Shown: positions 27,472-35,909, counted from the first letter of the stretch. The stretch: 64,000 nt of DNA from MFD09286-c1 sp963701015 (GCA_963701015.1 OY969556.1:3720001-3784000), one strand, 5' to 3'. The notes: a model not told the origin generated them from the sequence alone. Made by a program: numbers and translations.

Positions 27472-28487
27472 TTATAATGAATTTTGTTCAGCCAGAAAAA
27501 TTTTACAAGTTTCAGCTATTGACTTTTCAATGGGAATAAAATTATAATTGAACTTTGAAATTATTTTTGAATTCGAATAGGATACTTTATTAAATCCAGC
27601 GGCTACTGTTTCTCTCGTAATTTTTGGGAATCGCCCAATGATGATGCCTTTTAATAATTCAATTCGCCAGGCAATATTTGCCATCCATTTTTTCACAACA
27701 ATATTTGGCTCAGGTTTATGAAAATTTATAGCTATTGATTTAAATACATTTTCATAACTTAAATTTTCAGCATTTAATACAAACCTTTCAGCCGTTATGT
27801 CACTTTCCATAAGCAAAATCATAAGTTTTGCAACATCCCTAACATCTACATAACCAGTAATACCGGGCGTGTAATACTTTAATCCTCTATACAATTCTTT
27901 AAATATTGCAGAACTTCCGGTATTCCAATTTCCAGCACTAAAATTATCGAAGGATTTAAAATAACGGCATTTAGACCTTCTTCAATTCCTCTCCAAACTT
28001 CCATTTCAGAGTGAAATTTACTGATAGAATAATTTGAATGTTTTTTTGAAGGGCTCCAAATTAAATCTTCCGTAACCGGTAATTTATCAATTGAACTACC
28101 CAAAGCAGCAACAGAACTAACATGAATTAGCTTCCTTGCTTTTTTCGACAAACAAACGTTTACAATATTTTCAGTGCCAATAATATTATTGTTAAAAACT
28201 TTTCGTTTAAGTGATGGTACAAATGAAACAAACGCAGCAGTATGATACACTTCATCACCTTCGTTTATATTTTCATCAAGTGATATACGGTCCAAAATAT
28301 CGCCGTTTACCCATTCAATTTTTGCAAATAAAGCAGGTGCATTTTCAGAATAATATTCAAAAATCCGAAGTGTTTGATTTATATTGCTCGATTCACGCTT
28401 CAATGCTTTAACCTGAAACCCACGACTGGTAAGCTCATAAAGCAAATGCGACCCAACTAAACCAGTTCCTCCTGTAACTACTATCAT
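27472..28487 (-). pseudogene. NAD(P)-dependent epimerase/reductase (extended SDR), frameshifted
   Basis: An extended short-chain dehydrogenase of the dihydroflavonol-reductase/epimerase type, about 338 residues when joined. The N-terminal part has the Rossmann motif VTGGTGLVGSHLLYELTSRG (about 4-23), HTAAFVSF, HVSSVAALG and the catalytic YSISK. Near 27938 one base is lost: the first frame goes NPSIILVLEIG while the other reads GAGNWNTGSSAIF, the usual NPSxxxGxG continuation. The C-terminal part (to 27472) has GYVDVRDVAKLMILLME and ERFVLNAENLSY. The substrate is unknown. It faces the end of the peptidase gene. Confidence 0.9.
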
Positions 28488-28674
28488 TATTGCCTTTTTG
28501 TTGACGACTTATAATTGTTGATGTTGAAATATTGATAAAGTTAACAATGTTTTTACGCATGTTGTTTAATACAAAATTCTATAGAAATGCCAAATGTATT
28601 ATTTTTTAGTAAATTAAATTTTATGTTTTATTTGTAAATATTATTAGATGTAACATTGTATAATCAAAAAACCA

Positions 28675-29652
28675 ATGCGTCTTTCTAAAAATAAATCAAT
28701 TTCCAAAATGAACGAATGGGGTAAAGCTAATATCCCATTTTTATTCATTATCGATTTTGAAATGCAGCATATTCAGTTATTTCGATTAGATGAATCGATT
28801 CCTGAAAATATAAAATTTTCATTTCCCGAATTCAATCAGAATATTCCATCAAAAAATATTCCTTCCAACTTCATTTTTTCTAAAAATCCTGTTTCTTTCG
28901 AATTGTATAATGAAAAATTTAATGCCGTAAAAAATGAAATCAATGCAGGTAATTCATTTCTTTTAAACCTCACCTTTCCTACAAAAATTGATACTAATTT
29001 AAGCTTAACTGAATTTTTTAATTACTCCACCAGTAAATACAAATTGCTCGTAAATAAAGAATTTGTTGTATTTTCACCGGAAACATTTATTCAAATTAAT
29101 GACGGTATCATTTCTTCAAATCCAATGAAAGGTACAATTAAGGCTGATATTAAAAATGCAGCCGAAATTATTTTGACTGATGAAAAAGAAACTGCCGAAC
29201 ATAATACCATTGTTGATCTTATAAGAAACGATTTGAGTAAAGTTGCCACACAAGTATATGTTAAGCGATTCAGATATATTGACAAAATTGAAACCAACAA
29301 TGGGAAACTACTTCAGGTTTCATCAGAAATTGAAGGCATGCTACCAGATAATTTTCATGAAAATATTGGCAATATTATTAACGAGCTTTTGCCAGCCGGA
29401 TCAGTAACTGGGGCTCCAAAAGTGAAAACAGTTAAAATTATTAAGGAAATTGAAACCGGCAAAAGAGGCTATTATACAGGGGTTTTTGGATATTTTAGGA
29501 ACAAACATCTCGATAGCGCTGTAATGATAAGGTTTATTGAAAACATTGATAACAAATTTTATTTCAGGAGCGGCGGTGGAATAACAAATTTAAGTATAGC
29601 CGAAAACGAATACAAGGAACTAATTGATAAAGTTTATGCGCCCTTTGCTTGA
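28675..29652 (+). CDS. pabB: aminodeoxychorismate synthase component I
   Basis: A 325-residue chorismate-binding enzyme that aminates chorismate to 4-amino-4-deoxychorismate for folate synthesis. Seen: FNAVKNEINAGNSFLLNLTF, SSNPMKGTIKAD, the motif NTIVDLIRNDLSKVA, AGSVTGAPKVKTVKIIKEIE, and RSGGGI near the end. It is shorter than E. coli PabB, lacking most of the N-terminal lobe, as is common for the compact Bacteroidetes form. It overlaps pabC by 17 bases, so the two form a translationally coupled pair. No amidotransferase (PabA) gene is in the window. Pairing with pabC favours PabB over a TrpE or menaquinone isochorismate synthase role. Confidence 0.88.
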   Translation: MRLSKNKSISKMNEWGKANIPFLFIIDFEMQHIQLFRLDESIPENIKFSFPEFNQNIPSKNIPSNFIFSKNPVSFELYNEKFNAVKNEINAGNSFLLNLTFPTKIDTNLSLTEFFNYSTSKYKLLVNKEFVVFSPETFIQINDGIISSNPMKGTIKADIKNAAEIILTDEKETAEHNTIVDLIRNDLSKVATQVYVKRFRYIDKIETNNGKLLQVSSEIEGMLPDNFHENIGNIINELLPAGSVTGAPKVKTVKIIKEIETGKRGYYTGVFGYFRNKHLDSAVMIRFIENIDNKFYFRSGGGITNLSIAENEYKELIDKVYAPFA

Positions 29653-30238
29653 AACCATTAAAGTTTGCAACCGCGAAATATTAAATTTAAATTACCATAA
29701 CGAAAGGGTGAACCGGTCGCGGTTTGAGCTGGTTGGAGTCAGGAACAAATGGGACATTGGTAAATTTATTCCTATCCCGAAAAGACTATTGGAAAATGTA
29801 ATTTACAAATGCCGTTTTATTTATTATAGCGAAGTTATTTCTTTGGAATTTATCCCTTATACTATTCGCAAAATTGAATCCTTAGGCTTGGTTATTAGCA
29901 ACGATTTGGAATACAGCCATAAGTTTTCCGATCGTGAAAAGTTTGAGCAATTAAAACAATCACGACCCGGTACCGACGATATTATTATTGTAAAGGATAA
30001 ACAAATAACCGATTGCAGTTTTGCCAACCTTGTTTTTTTCGACGGGAAAAAATGGATAACACCCCAAAATCCTTTATTAAAGGGAACTAAACGACAAAAA
30101 TATTTGGATGAAAAGGTTATTACTGAACAAATAATTACACCAGAGCATCTTAAACAATTCTCAAAACTAAGATTAATCAATGCTATGATTGACTTGGAAG
30201 AAAGCACTGATATTCCAATCAAAAATATTTTATTATAA
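29636..30238 (+). CDS. pabC: aminotransferase class IV, likely aminodeoxychorismate lyase
   Basis: About 200 residues of the fold-type IV PLP family. It would release pyruvate from aminodeoxychorismate to give p-aminobenzoate. A TTG start at 29624 is possible, but the ATG at 29636 (MRPLLETIKV) is the natural one. Seen: NRSRFEL near the start, TDDIIIVKDKQITDCSFANLVFFDG (the usual E/D-x-x-x-S-x-x-N segment, here with TDCSFANL), and TPLxxGTKRQ as TPQNPLLKGTKRQ. The lysine expected to hold PLP is not obvious and the protein is short for the family, so activity should not be assumed. Overlap with pabB supports the role. Confidence 0.8.
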   Translation: MRPLLETIKVCNREILNLNYHNERVNRSRFELVGVRNKWDIGKFIPIPKRLLENVIYKCRFIYYSEVISLEFIPYTIRKIESLGLVISNDLEYSHKFSDREKFEQLKQSRPGTDDIIIVKDKQITDCSFANLVFFDGKKWITPQNPLLKGTKRQKYLDEKVITEQIITPEHLKQFSKLRLINAMIDLEESTDIPIKNILL

Positions 30239-30295
30239 TCATTCAAATTACAATTTACAAAATAAGTAAATTGCGCTATTAATAAATTCAATACA

Positions 30296-30892
30296 ATGTT
30301 TTCAGGTATAGTTGAAGAAGCCGCAAGTGTTGTGGCATTGGAAAAAGAAAATGAAAATTTGCATATTTCGCTGGAATGCAGTTTTACCCACGAATTAAAA
30401 ATTGACCAGAGTATTTCTCATAACGGCGTATGTTTAACGGTTGTAAAAAAGGAAAGCAAGGTTTATACCGTAACGGCTATAAAAGAAACCCTTTTAAAAT
30501 CGAACCTGGGGAAATTAAAAATTGGCGATAAAGTGAATCTCGAACGCAGTATGCTTATGAATGGCCGACTTGATGGACATATTGTTCAGGGGCATGTGGA
30601 CCAAACTGCTGTTTGTAAAGAAGTTAAAGAATCAGGAGGAAGCTGGTATTACACTTTTGAATATGACCCAACGCTTGGCAACATCACTGTTGAAAAAGGA
30701 AGCATTAGTGTAAATGGCGTGAGTTTGACAGTAGTCAATTCAAAAGACAATTCTTTTCAGGTTGCTATTATACCTTATACCTACAAAAATACTAATTTTC
30801 ACCAAATCATAGCTGGAACGACAGTTAATCTTGAATTTGACATTATAGGAAAATACATTTCGAAATTAATAAAACAACAAATAAGTAAATAA
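30296..30892 (+). CDS. ribE: riboflavin synthase alpha chain
   Basis: A 198-residue riboflavin synthase that dismutates two 6,7-dimethyl-8-ribityllumazine molecules into riboflavin and the pyrimidine precursor. Seen: the invariant start MFSGIVEE and two tandem lumazine-binding repeats, with NGVCLTVV in repeat 1 and NGVSLTVV in repeat 2. MNGRLDGHIVQGHVDQ lies at the domain join. Length matches the family. It is 57 bases after pabC on the same strand and may be read from the same transcript. There is no room for an FMN riboswitch in the short gap. Confidence 0.97.
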   Translation: MFSGIVEEAASVVALEKENENLHISLECSFTHELKIDQSISHNGVCLTVVKKESKVYTVTAIKETLLKSNLGKLKIGDKVNLERSMLMNGRLDGHIVQGHVDQTAVCKEVKESGGSWYYTFEYDPTLGNITVEKGSISVNGVSLTVVNSKDNSFQVAIIPYTYKNTNFHQIIAGTTVNLEFDIIGKYISKLIKQQISK

Positions 30893-30988
30893 ATACATTT
30901 ACTACCTGATTGAATAAATAATTCTATTTGAATACAATGTATTTCATTCTTTAAACAATTTATAAAAAATAGCTTAAAGTAATTAATA

Positions 30989-31008
30989 AAGTACTTATAT
31001 TTGTACTT
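30989..31008 (+). promoter_or_regulatory. candidate promoter-operator of the yefM-yoeB pair
   Basis: TATATTTG at 30996-31003 fits the Bacteroidetes -7 element and is embedded in a perfect inverted repeat, AAGTAC (30989-30994) and GTACTT (31003-31008). E. coli YefM binds palindromes with a TGTACA core, so these GTAC repeats are a plausible site for autorepression. The antitoxin ATG follows 25 bases later. Confidence 0.5.
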
Positions 31009-31033
31009 GATTAATTTCCCAATTTGAAAAACT

Positions 31034-31288
31034 ATGCAAGCAGCAAATTATACAGAATTTAGGACTGGATTAAAGCAATTTCTTGACAATGTTGAAGAAA
31101 ATAATGAAACTTTAATCATAAAAAGAGGAATTGGAAAAGGGGCTGTATTGATTTCATTAAATGAATACAACTCAATTATGGAAACTATACACCTTTTAAG
31201 TTCAAAAAAGAATTCCGATAGATTATATGAATCGATTGAACAAATGAAAATAGGGAAAATAGTCAGAAAACCCCTCATCGATAAATAA
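31034..31288 (+). CDS. yefM: YefM/Phd-family antitoxin
   Basis: An 84-residue antitoxin of the Phd/YefM superfamily. The N-terminal region (NYTEFRTGLKQFLDNVEENNETLIIKRG, given here only as the YTEFR and IIKRG landmarks) forms the DNA-binding dimer, with GAVLISLNEYNSIMET following. The charged C-terminal tail wraps and neutralises the toxin. Its stop codon shares one base with the start of yoeB at 31288, the usual arrangement for coupled translation. It probably represses its own promoter through the GTAC palindromes just upstream. Confidence 0.93.
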   Translation: MQAANYTEFRTGLKQFLDNVEENNETLIIKRGIGKGAVLISLNEYNSIMETIHLLSSKKNSDRLYESIEQMKIGKIVRKPLIDK

Positions 31289-31545
31289 TGAAAATTACTT
31301 TTTCAAAAAATGCCTGGGAAGACTATATATCCTGGCAAAACGAAGAGAAGAAAATGCTTAAGAAAATCAATGAATTGATTAAAGATATTCAACGAAACCC
31401 GTTTACAGGCATTGGGAAACCAGAACCGTTAAAGTTTGATCTGGCAGGCTATTGGTCAAGACGAATTGATAGAGAACACAGATTGGTATATCAGGTAATA
31501 GATAATGAAATTCTAATATACAGTTGCAGGTTTCATTATGATTAG
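31288..31545 (+). CDS. yoeB: YoeB-family mRNA interferase toxin
   Basis: An 85-residue RelE-superfamily toxin that cuts mRNA in the ribosomal A site. It aligns almost residue for residue with E. coli YoeB: INELIKDIQRNPFTGIGKPE, WSRRIDREHRLVY and SCRFHY. The catalytic residues are all present at the E. coli positions: Glu46, Arg65, His83 and the penultimate Tyr84. It looks fully functional. The gene ends 77 bases before the insertion sequence at 31623, whose left-end hairpin may now serve as its terminator. Confidence 0.96.
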   Translation: MKITFSKNAWEDYISWQNEEKKMLKKINELIKDIQRNPFTGIGKPEPLKFDLAGYWSRRIDREHRLVYQVIDNEILIYSCRFHYD

Positions 31546-31627
31546 AATTTACAAGTTAATTATCCCTATTCTCGTCTAAACTAATAAATTAAAAGAATCA
31601 ATTCTGTGCTATGCGTACATAAAAAGA

Positions 31628-31664
31628 GGCCGTCTCAAAAGTAAAAATGAGATGGTCTTTTTTT
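31628..31664 (+). terminator. inward-facing terminator in the IS left end, copy A
   Basis: GGCCGTCTCA pairs with TGAGATGGTC (two G-T pairs) around a 10-base loop, followed by seven Ts. It would stop rightward transcripts entering from yoeB, shielding the element. Part of it is the terminal inverted repeat. Confidence 0.8.
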
Positions 31665-31812
31665 GGTTAAAAAACGTAGAATTTTTTTGAACTGATCAAA
31701 ATGTTTTATGGTAGATTATTTTTTTGTTTGATCGATTTAGATTTTTTTGATAATAATTTAATAATTACGATATAGGACATTTGTTGCCTTCCTAAGAGGA
31801 TGGCAAAGCAGC

Positions 31813-33339
31813 CTATGCTGCTCTTTTTGCTAAATTGTGTGCCAACGCTAGTAAGCCCATTTCAATTTCTGTTTTTAACATTCCTTTAAGTCCAAAACGC
31901 TTAAATCCTTTATTAAACTTGATATTGGCAAAAACGGGTTCAACATCAACCCCTCTTTTACTTCGGTAGTAAAGCCCTTGCTCACTCTTCAAGCGTTCTG
32001 ATGCTTGGGCCTTTAGTCGGTTTAGATTATGATTAATTTCTATTATTTTATTCTTCTTACTTTTATGACAAGCTCCACGCAATGGGCATGTACTGCAATT
32101 AATAGCTTGGTAACGAGATATTTGTTGCTCAAAACCGTTTTCTGTAACTCGTTTGATTGAGCCAATGTAATTCATCGGTTGACCCATTGGACAATAGTAG
32201 CAGTTCTTTTCAGAGTTGTAGAATAAATTGCTATTGAGAGAGTTCTTAATTTTGCGTTGATCTTTGTCAAAATAGTTAAACTTTATATAAGCGTCTATTT
32301 TTGCCTTTTCTAACAATGCGTAATTTTCTTCTGAACCATAACCAGCATCTGCCACAGCTACTTTAGGATAATTGTTATACAGGGTGTGGAACTGTTCCAA
32401 ATGAGGCCTTAATGTGGTTGTATCGGTTGGATTGGGGTGATGGCTATAGTTTACAATATATTGATTATTAGTGCTTATCTGAACATTATATCCTGGTTTC
32501 AACTGACCGTTTTTCATGTGATCTTCTTTCATTCGCATGAAGGTTGCCCCAGGGTCTGTTTTACTATACGAGTTCCGTTTGCCTAATATCTGCTCTTGCT
32601 CCTTGTACTTGTTGAGATTTTGTGGCCAATGTTGGCGAGCGTAATTTAATTTCTGTCTTACTTTCTTGTCAACCTTTTTATCAGATAATGCTTGATCTAT
32701 TTGATTAATAGTCCGTTTTACTTTTTCTGCATCTATTTGGGTAAAGTCAACATTATCTGTATCTTGTAATTCCTCTTTGGCTAACGATTGGGTATAATCC
32801 CATAACTCTTTTAGTTGTGCCACCATTTTCTCCTTATTGGTCTTTATGGAATTGCCCCAAACGAAAGTATAACGATTAGCCTTGGATTCTATTTTGGTCC
32901 CATCAACATAGATTTCCTGAAGGCTTACATGTCCCGATTCCACTAATAACATGACTACTTGTGCAAATATTTCTTTTAAAACATTTTTGAGCCTATCACT
33001 TCTAAATCGATTAAGTGTATTATGATCAGGGTGGTTCATAGCACTCAGCCACATAAAATGAATGTTCTCTTTTAAGGCTGTTTCCATTTTACGACTACTA
33101 TATACATTGTTCAGGTAACTGTATATAAGAACCTTCAGCAACATCCGAGGATGATAGCTTGAGGTGCCACCTCCTTTATATTGTTTATGCAATGCATCAG
33201 CGTTAATACTGTCAATGACTTTGTTTACAACCCGAACTGGATGGTTTGCATCTATGAACTCCTCCAGTGATGGGGGAAGTAACATGATTTGATTGGGACT
33301 GTAGTCTTTAAAAACTACTTTTGATCTTTGGTTATACAT
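31813..33339 (-). CDS. IS1182-family transposase, copy A
   Basis: A 508-residue DDE transposase. The N-terminal domain starts with a form of the IS1182/IS5-superfamily motif (QIMLLPPSLEEFIDANHPVR), followed by YHPRMLLKVLIYSYLNN and HNTLNRFR. Candidate catalytic acidic residues lie in IYVDGTKIESKANRYTFVWG, in KVAVADAGYGSEENYALLE, and in RGVDVEPVFANIKFNKGFKRF. Between the second and third is a cysteine cluster, CYYCPMG ... CSTCPLRGACHKSKK, typical of this family. The protein is the same as copy B, so the transposition is recent. A 7-bp inverted repeat (33340-33363) abuts the start codon. Confidence 0.95.
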   Translation of the reverse strand: MYNQRSKVVFKDYSPNQIMLLPPSLEEFIDANHPVRVVNKVIDSINADALHKQYKGGGTSSYHPRMLLKVLIYSYLNNVYSSRKMETALKENIHFMWLSAMNHPDHNTLNRFRSDRLKNVLKEIFAQVVMLLVESGHVSLQEIYVDGTKIESKANRYTFVWGNSIKTNKEKMVAQLKELWDYTQSLAKEELQDTDNVDFTQIDAEKVKRTINQIDQALSDKKVDKKVRQKLNYARQHWPQNLNKYKEQEQILGKRNSYSKTDPGATFMRMKEDHMKNGQLKPGYNVQISTNNQYIVNYSHHPNPTDTTTLRPHLEQFHTLYNNYPKVAVADAGYGSEENYALLEKAKIDAYIKFNYFDKDQRKIKNSLNSNLFYNSEKNCYYCPMGQPMNYIGSIKRVTENGFEQQISRYQAINCSTCPLRGACHKSKKNKIIEINHNLNRLKAQASERLKSEQGLYYRSKRGVDVEPVFANIKFNKGFKRFGLKGMLKTEIEMGLLALAHNLAKRAA

Positions 33340-33363
33340 GTCTCATACTTTTGATAATGAGAC
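33340..33363 (-). promoter_or_regulatory. inverted repeat abutting the transposase start codon
   Basis: GTCTCAT and ATGAGAC flank a 10-base spacer, and the repeat ends directly at the ATG (33339). On the gene strand it reads GTCTCA-TTATC-AAAAGT, which is the terminal-repeat core GTCTCAAAAGT with five bases inserted. It could be an internal transposase-binding operator or an mRNA hairpin limiting translation. The same structure lies at 48675-48698 in copy B. Confidence 0.5.
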
Positions 33364-33420
33364 AACTAAACAAGATAAATGATTAAATTAATGAGCCTTT
33401 TTTATGAACTTTTTATTAAC

Positions 33421-33450
33421 AAAAAAAGGTGCCTCGACTTTTGAGACACC
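33421..33450 (-). terminator. inward-facing terminator in the IS right end, copy A
   Basis: GGTGCCTC and GAGACACC pair with one mismatch around a 7-base loop. On the minus strand the stem is followed by seven Ts (33427-33421). It would stop leftward transcripts coming from kamA. Confidence 0.75.
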
Positions 33451-33476
33451 TTCTTCTCGTTTTATTGGTTGGTTGT

Positions 33477-34754
33477 TTATTCCTTCACCACATCGGGATA
33501 ACGGAATATATTTCCTTCGAAATTTTTTAGCAATACATCATTTCCTTCCCTGCCAATATAATATTCTGGCAACAAAGGAATTTTACCACCGCCGCCGGGA
33601 GCATCTATAACATAATGCGGTACAGCATAACCGGAAGTATGTCCGCGTAATCCCTGAATTATTTCCAATCCTTTTTCAACAGGAGTCCTGAAATGGGCAG
33701 AACCTAAAATCGGATCGCACTGATAAATATAATAAGGCCTTACACGATTACACAATAAACCTTGCATCAACCTTTTCATAGTATCCACATTGTCATTTAT
33801 ATCTTTCAGAAGTACTGTCTGGCTTCCCAACGGGATACCTGCGTCTGCAAGCCTTGAAGTAGCTTCGGCAACTTCTTGTGTTAGTTCATCGGGATGCGTA
33901 AAATGAATGCTCAAAAATAGTGGGTGATATTTCTTTAAAATATTGGTTAATGACCTTGTTATGCGTTGCGGTAAAACTACCGGTACTTTTGTTCCCATGC
34001 GGATTATTTCAACATGAGGAATTTGCCTCAAATTCGAAAGCAAATATTCAATATGTGTATCGGGCATTGTCAGCGGATCGCCACCTGAAATTAAAACATC
34101 CCTTACTTCCGGATGGTTGCGTATATATTCTATCGCAGGCGCCCAGGCTTTAATACCTATATGACATTTATCTTTTGCAACCATATGCGATCGGGTGCAA
34201 TAACGGCAATAGGTTGAACAAAAACCAGTTACCAAAAATAATACCCTGTCAGGATAGCGATGGACAATATTTGGAACAGGACTATCATGTTCTTCCGAAA
34301 GCGGATCGCTGGCTTCACCTTCCGAAATAATCATTTCGTAAAAAGTTGGTACAACCGATTTGCGGATTTCGTTGGAATGTATCCGACCGGCAATTAAACT
34401 GGCATAATACGGGGTTATGCGTAAAGGCAAACTATCTGTCTTACCGCTATCAGGTCGGAATTCATCATCGCTAAGCGAAATTAACTGGCTTAGTCTAGAA
34501 ATATTTGTTATACTATTGCGGATTTGCCATTGCCAGCTACTCCAGTCTGCCGGCGAACTTGAAGGAAAGTGTAAACTGTAAAATTCTTCGGAAAACGAAC
34601 TAAAGCCAATTTTATCATTTGGCTTTTTAACGGTAAACCTTGTTAGGGTTTGGGGCTCAACTAAACTGTTTAACATTCGTTGGCTCGGAGGTTCAGCGTC
34701 TTCGATTATTTCCTCCATTGGTGTTTGGAACTCTGCCAAATTGCTGTTTTTCAT
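33477..34754 (-). CDS. kamA: KamA-family radical SAM aminomutase
   Basis: A 425-residue radical SAM/PLP enzyme of the lysine 2,3-aminomutase family. Seen: the [4Fe-4S]-binding CSTYCRYC (Cys 179, 183, 186), ISGGDPLTMPDTHIEYLL, IRMGTKVPVVLPQRI, YYIYQCDP, and the PLP-lysine motif DAPGGGGKIP near the C-terminus. Lysine 2,3-aminomutase converts L-lysine to L-beta-lysine, the first step of lysine fermentation or of osmolyte synthesis. No partner genes of lysine fermentation (kamDE, kdd, kce) are in the window, so the substrate is not settled and glutamate 2,3-aminomutase remains possible. Confidence 0.88.
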   Translation of the reverse strand: MKNSNLAEFQTPMEEIIEDAEPPSQRMLNSLVEPQTLTRFTVKKPNDKIGFSSFSEEFYSLHFPSSSPADWSSWQWQIRNSITNISRLSQLISLSDDEFRPDSGKTDSLPLRITPYYASLIAGRIHSNEIRKSVVPTFYEMIISEGEASDPLSEEHDSPVPNIVHRYPDRVLFLVTGFCSTYCRYCTRSHMVAKDKCHIGIKAWAPAIEYIRNHPEVRDVLISGGDPLTMPDTHIEYLLSNLRQIPHVEIIRMGTKVPVVLPQRITRSLTNILKKYHPLFLSIHFTHPDELTQEVAEATSRLADAGIPLGSQTVLLKDINDNVDTMKRLMQGLLCNRVRPYYIYQCDPILGSAHFRTPVEKGLEIIQGLRGHTSGYAVPHYVIDAPGGGGKIPLLPEYYIGREGNDVLLKNFEGNIFRYPDVVKE

Positions 34755-35139
34755 TTCTTTAAATGTTCAATATTAGAGTTTAAGCTATTCATAGCCAACA
34801 AAATACCAAAGTATTTCCTGAAACCCCAATGGTACTCTGAAAGACCTGCAATAATATAAAGTTTTTATTATAAGTTGCATTGTCATATACTTATTTTTAT
34901 CCCCACGTAAATGCTTTATTATTACTGTGTTTGAGTGATAATTATCGGAAAATTGTTAATAACTTTTGTCTTTTTTACTATATTTTTCAGCCTTTTTAAC
35001 GACGCGAATGTAAAAATGTTTTAATTGAATGGCAATATTTTCAATATTTCATAAAGATTTTTAATTTCATCTTTTTTGAAAAAAAAAGGATTGACACTTT
35101 TATTTGTCAATCCTTCTGTATGAATGAAATGTTAGCTAA
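34755..35139. other. gene-free gap between kamA and the kinase-like gene
   Basis: These 385 bases are AT-rich. The right end holds the terminator at 35079-35115. The left part must contain the kamA promoter, but I saw no clear TAnnTTTG on the minus strand. No tRNA, small gene or riboswitch was recognised. Confidence 0.6.
35079..35115 (-). terminator. terminator of the cytidylate-kinase-like gene
   Basis: A perfect 11-bp stem (AAGGATTGACA and its complement, 8-base loop), followed on the minus strand by a run of nine Ts. It starts 24 bases past the stop codon. Confidence 0.88.
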
Positions 35140-35829
35140 TTATATAAATTTTCTCAGTTCTACAATTTTTACAATGGTTTCAACTATTTCGTCAACAGTT
35201 AATGTCATACAATTAAAAGATACATCAACTCTTGTATAATCGGTATTCTTACCCTCAAAAAAATCACGAAATTCTTTCCTGTGTTTATCTGTTTCAATAG
35301 CAACCTGTTTTGCTTTTTCAAGTGTAAGGTTATATCGTTGACTTATTCTTATAGCTCTCCATTCGAGTGGTGCTTCAAGATTTATATGCAATGAATTTTC
35401 AATATCACGCGTAATTGCTACACCTCCACGACCAACAATTATTGCATGCCCTTGCACAGCAATTTCACGAATTACTTTACCTATAGTTAACCTTATTTTT
35501 TTATCGCTTTGATAAAATGATGAAAATGAACTAAAAAAATCTTCCAGATAACCCTTTTTTTCATAATCAAAAACATATTTAATTTTTGAAGGATCCATCT
35601 GAAGTTGTTTGGCCGATTCTTCTAAAATTTCCTTGCTATACCATTTCCATGTATCTTTGCAGCCTGCTGCATTTTTCTTTTCCGAAAGGATTTCCGAAAG
35701 TTTTTGAGAAATAGGTTTTGCCGGGCATCCATATTCCCGAGTAATGGTAATAACAGGACCTGGACCTGATTTTTTCCCCTGGGTTTCTTCATACCTTTTT
35801 TTCAGGTACGATAATAAATCTCCCTGCAT
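35140..35829 (-). CDS. cytidylate kinase-like family protein
   Basis: A 229-residue P-loop kinase relative of the cytidylate-kinase-like family. Seen: ITITREYGCPAKPISQKLSE near residue 27, where a degenerate GxPAKxI loop replaces the normal Walker A, GRGGVAIT around 125, and INLEAPLEWRAIRISQRYNL with the LID-type arginines. The housekeeping Cmk has a canonical GPSGSGKST loop, which this protein lacks, so it is not the standard CMP kinase. Members of this subfamily are common in Bacteroidota and uncharacterised. It ends in its own terminator and lies 80 bases downstream of dnaG. Confidence 0.8.
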   Translation of the reverse strand: MQGDLLSYLKKRYEETQGKKSGPGPVITITREYGCPAKPISQKLSEILSEKKNAAGCKDTWKWYSKEILEESAKQLQMDPSKIKYVFDYEKKGYLEDFFSSFSSFYQSDKKIRLTIGKVIREIAVQGHAIIVGRGGVAITRDIENSLHINLEAPLEWRAIRISQRYNLTLEKAKQVAIETDKHRKEFRDFFEGKNTDYTRVDVSFNCMTLTVDEIVETIVKIVELRKFI

Positions 35830-35909
35830 AATGGCTTAATTTTAATTGTTAGCAACAACACTTAAAGTTAAAACATATTCTAAAAATATTCAACAAAATT
35901 TGAAAAAGA

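Larger units (their letters stand above)
31623..33453 (-). mobile_element. IS1182-like insertion sequence, copy A
   Basis: Defined by comparison with copy B (46958-48788): the 1,831 bases appear the same throughout and the flanks differ from the first base outside. Imperfect terminal inverted repeats start GAGGCCGTCTCAAAAGT on the left (31626) and GAAGGTGTCTCAAAAGT on the right (33453, minus strand), 14 of 17 matching. One transposase gene fills the element. No direct target repeat is evident. Each end is also a terminator hairpin. It lies between the convergent yoeB and kamA genes, 24 bases from the kamA stop codon. Confidence 0.93.

Noticed and set aside
29624..29635. TTG start of pabC at 29624
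   Set aside because: The first codons (TTG ATA AAG TTT) are pabB 3' sequence in another frame. The ATG at 29636 gives a normal N-terminus.
30239..30295. FMN riboswitch ahead of riboflavin synthase
   Set aside because: The gap is only 57 bases, too short for the roughly 140-base RFN element, and none of its conserved blocks is seen.
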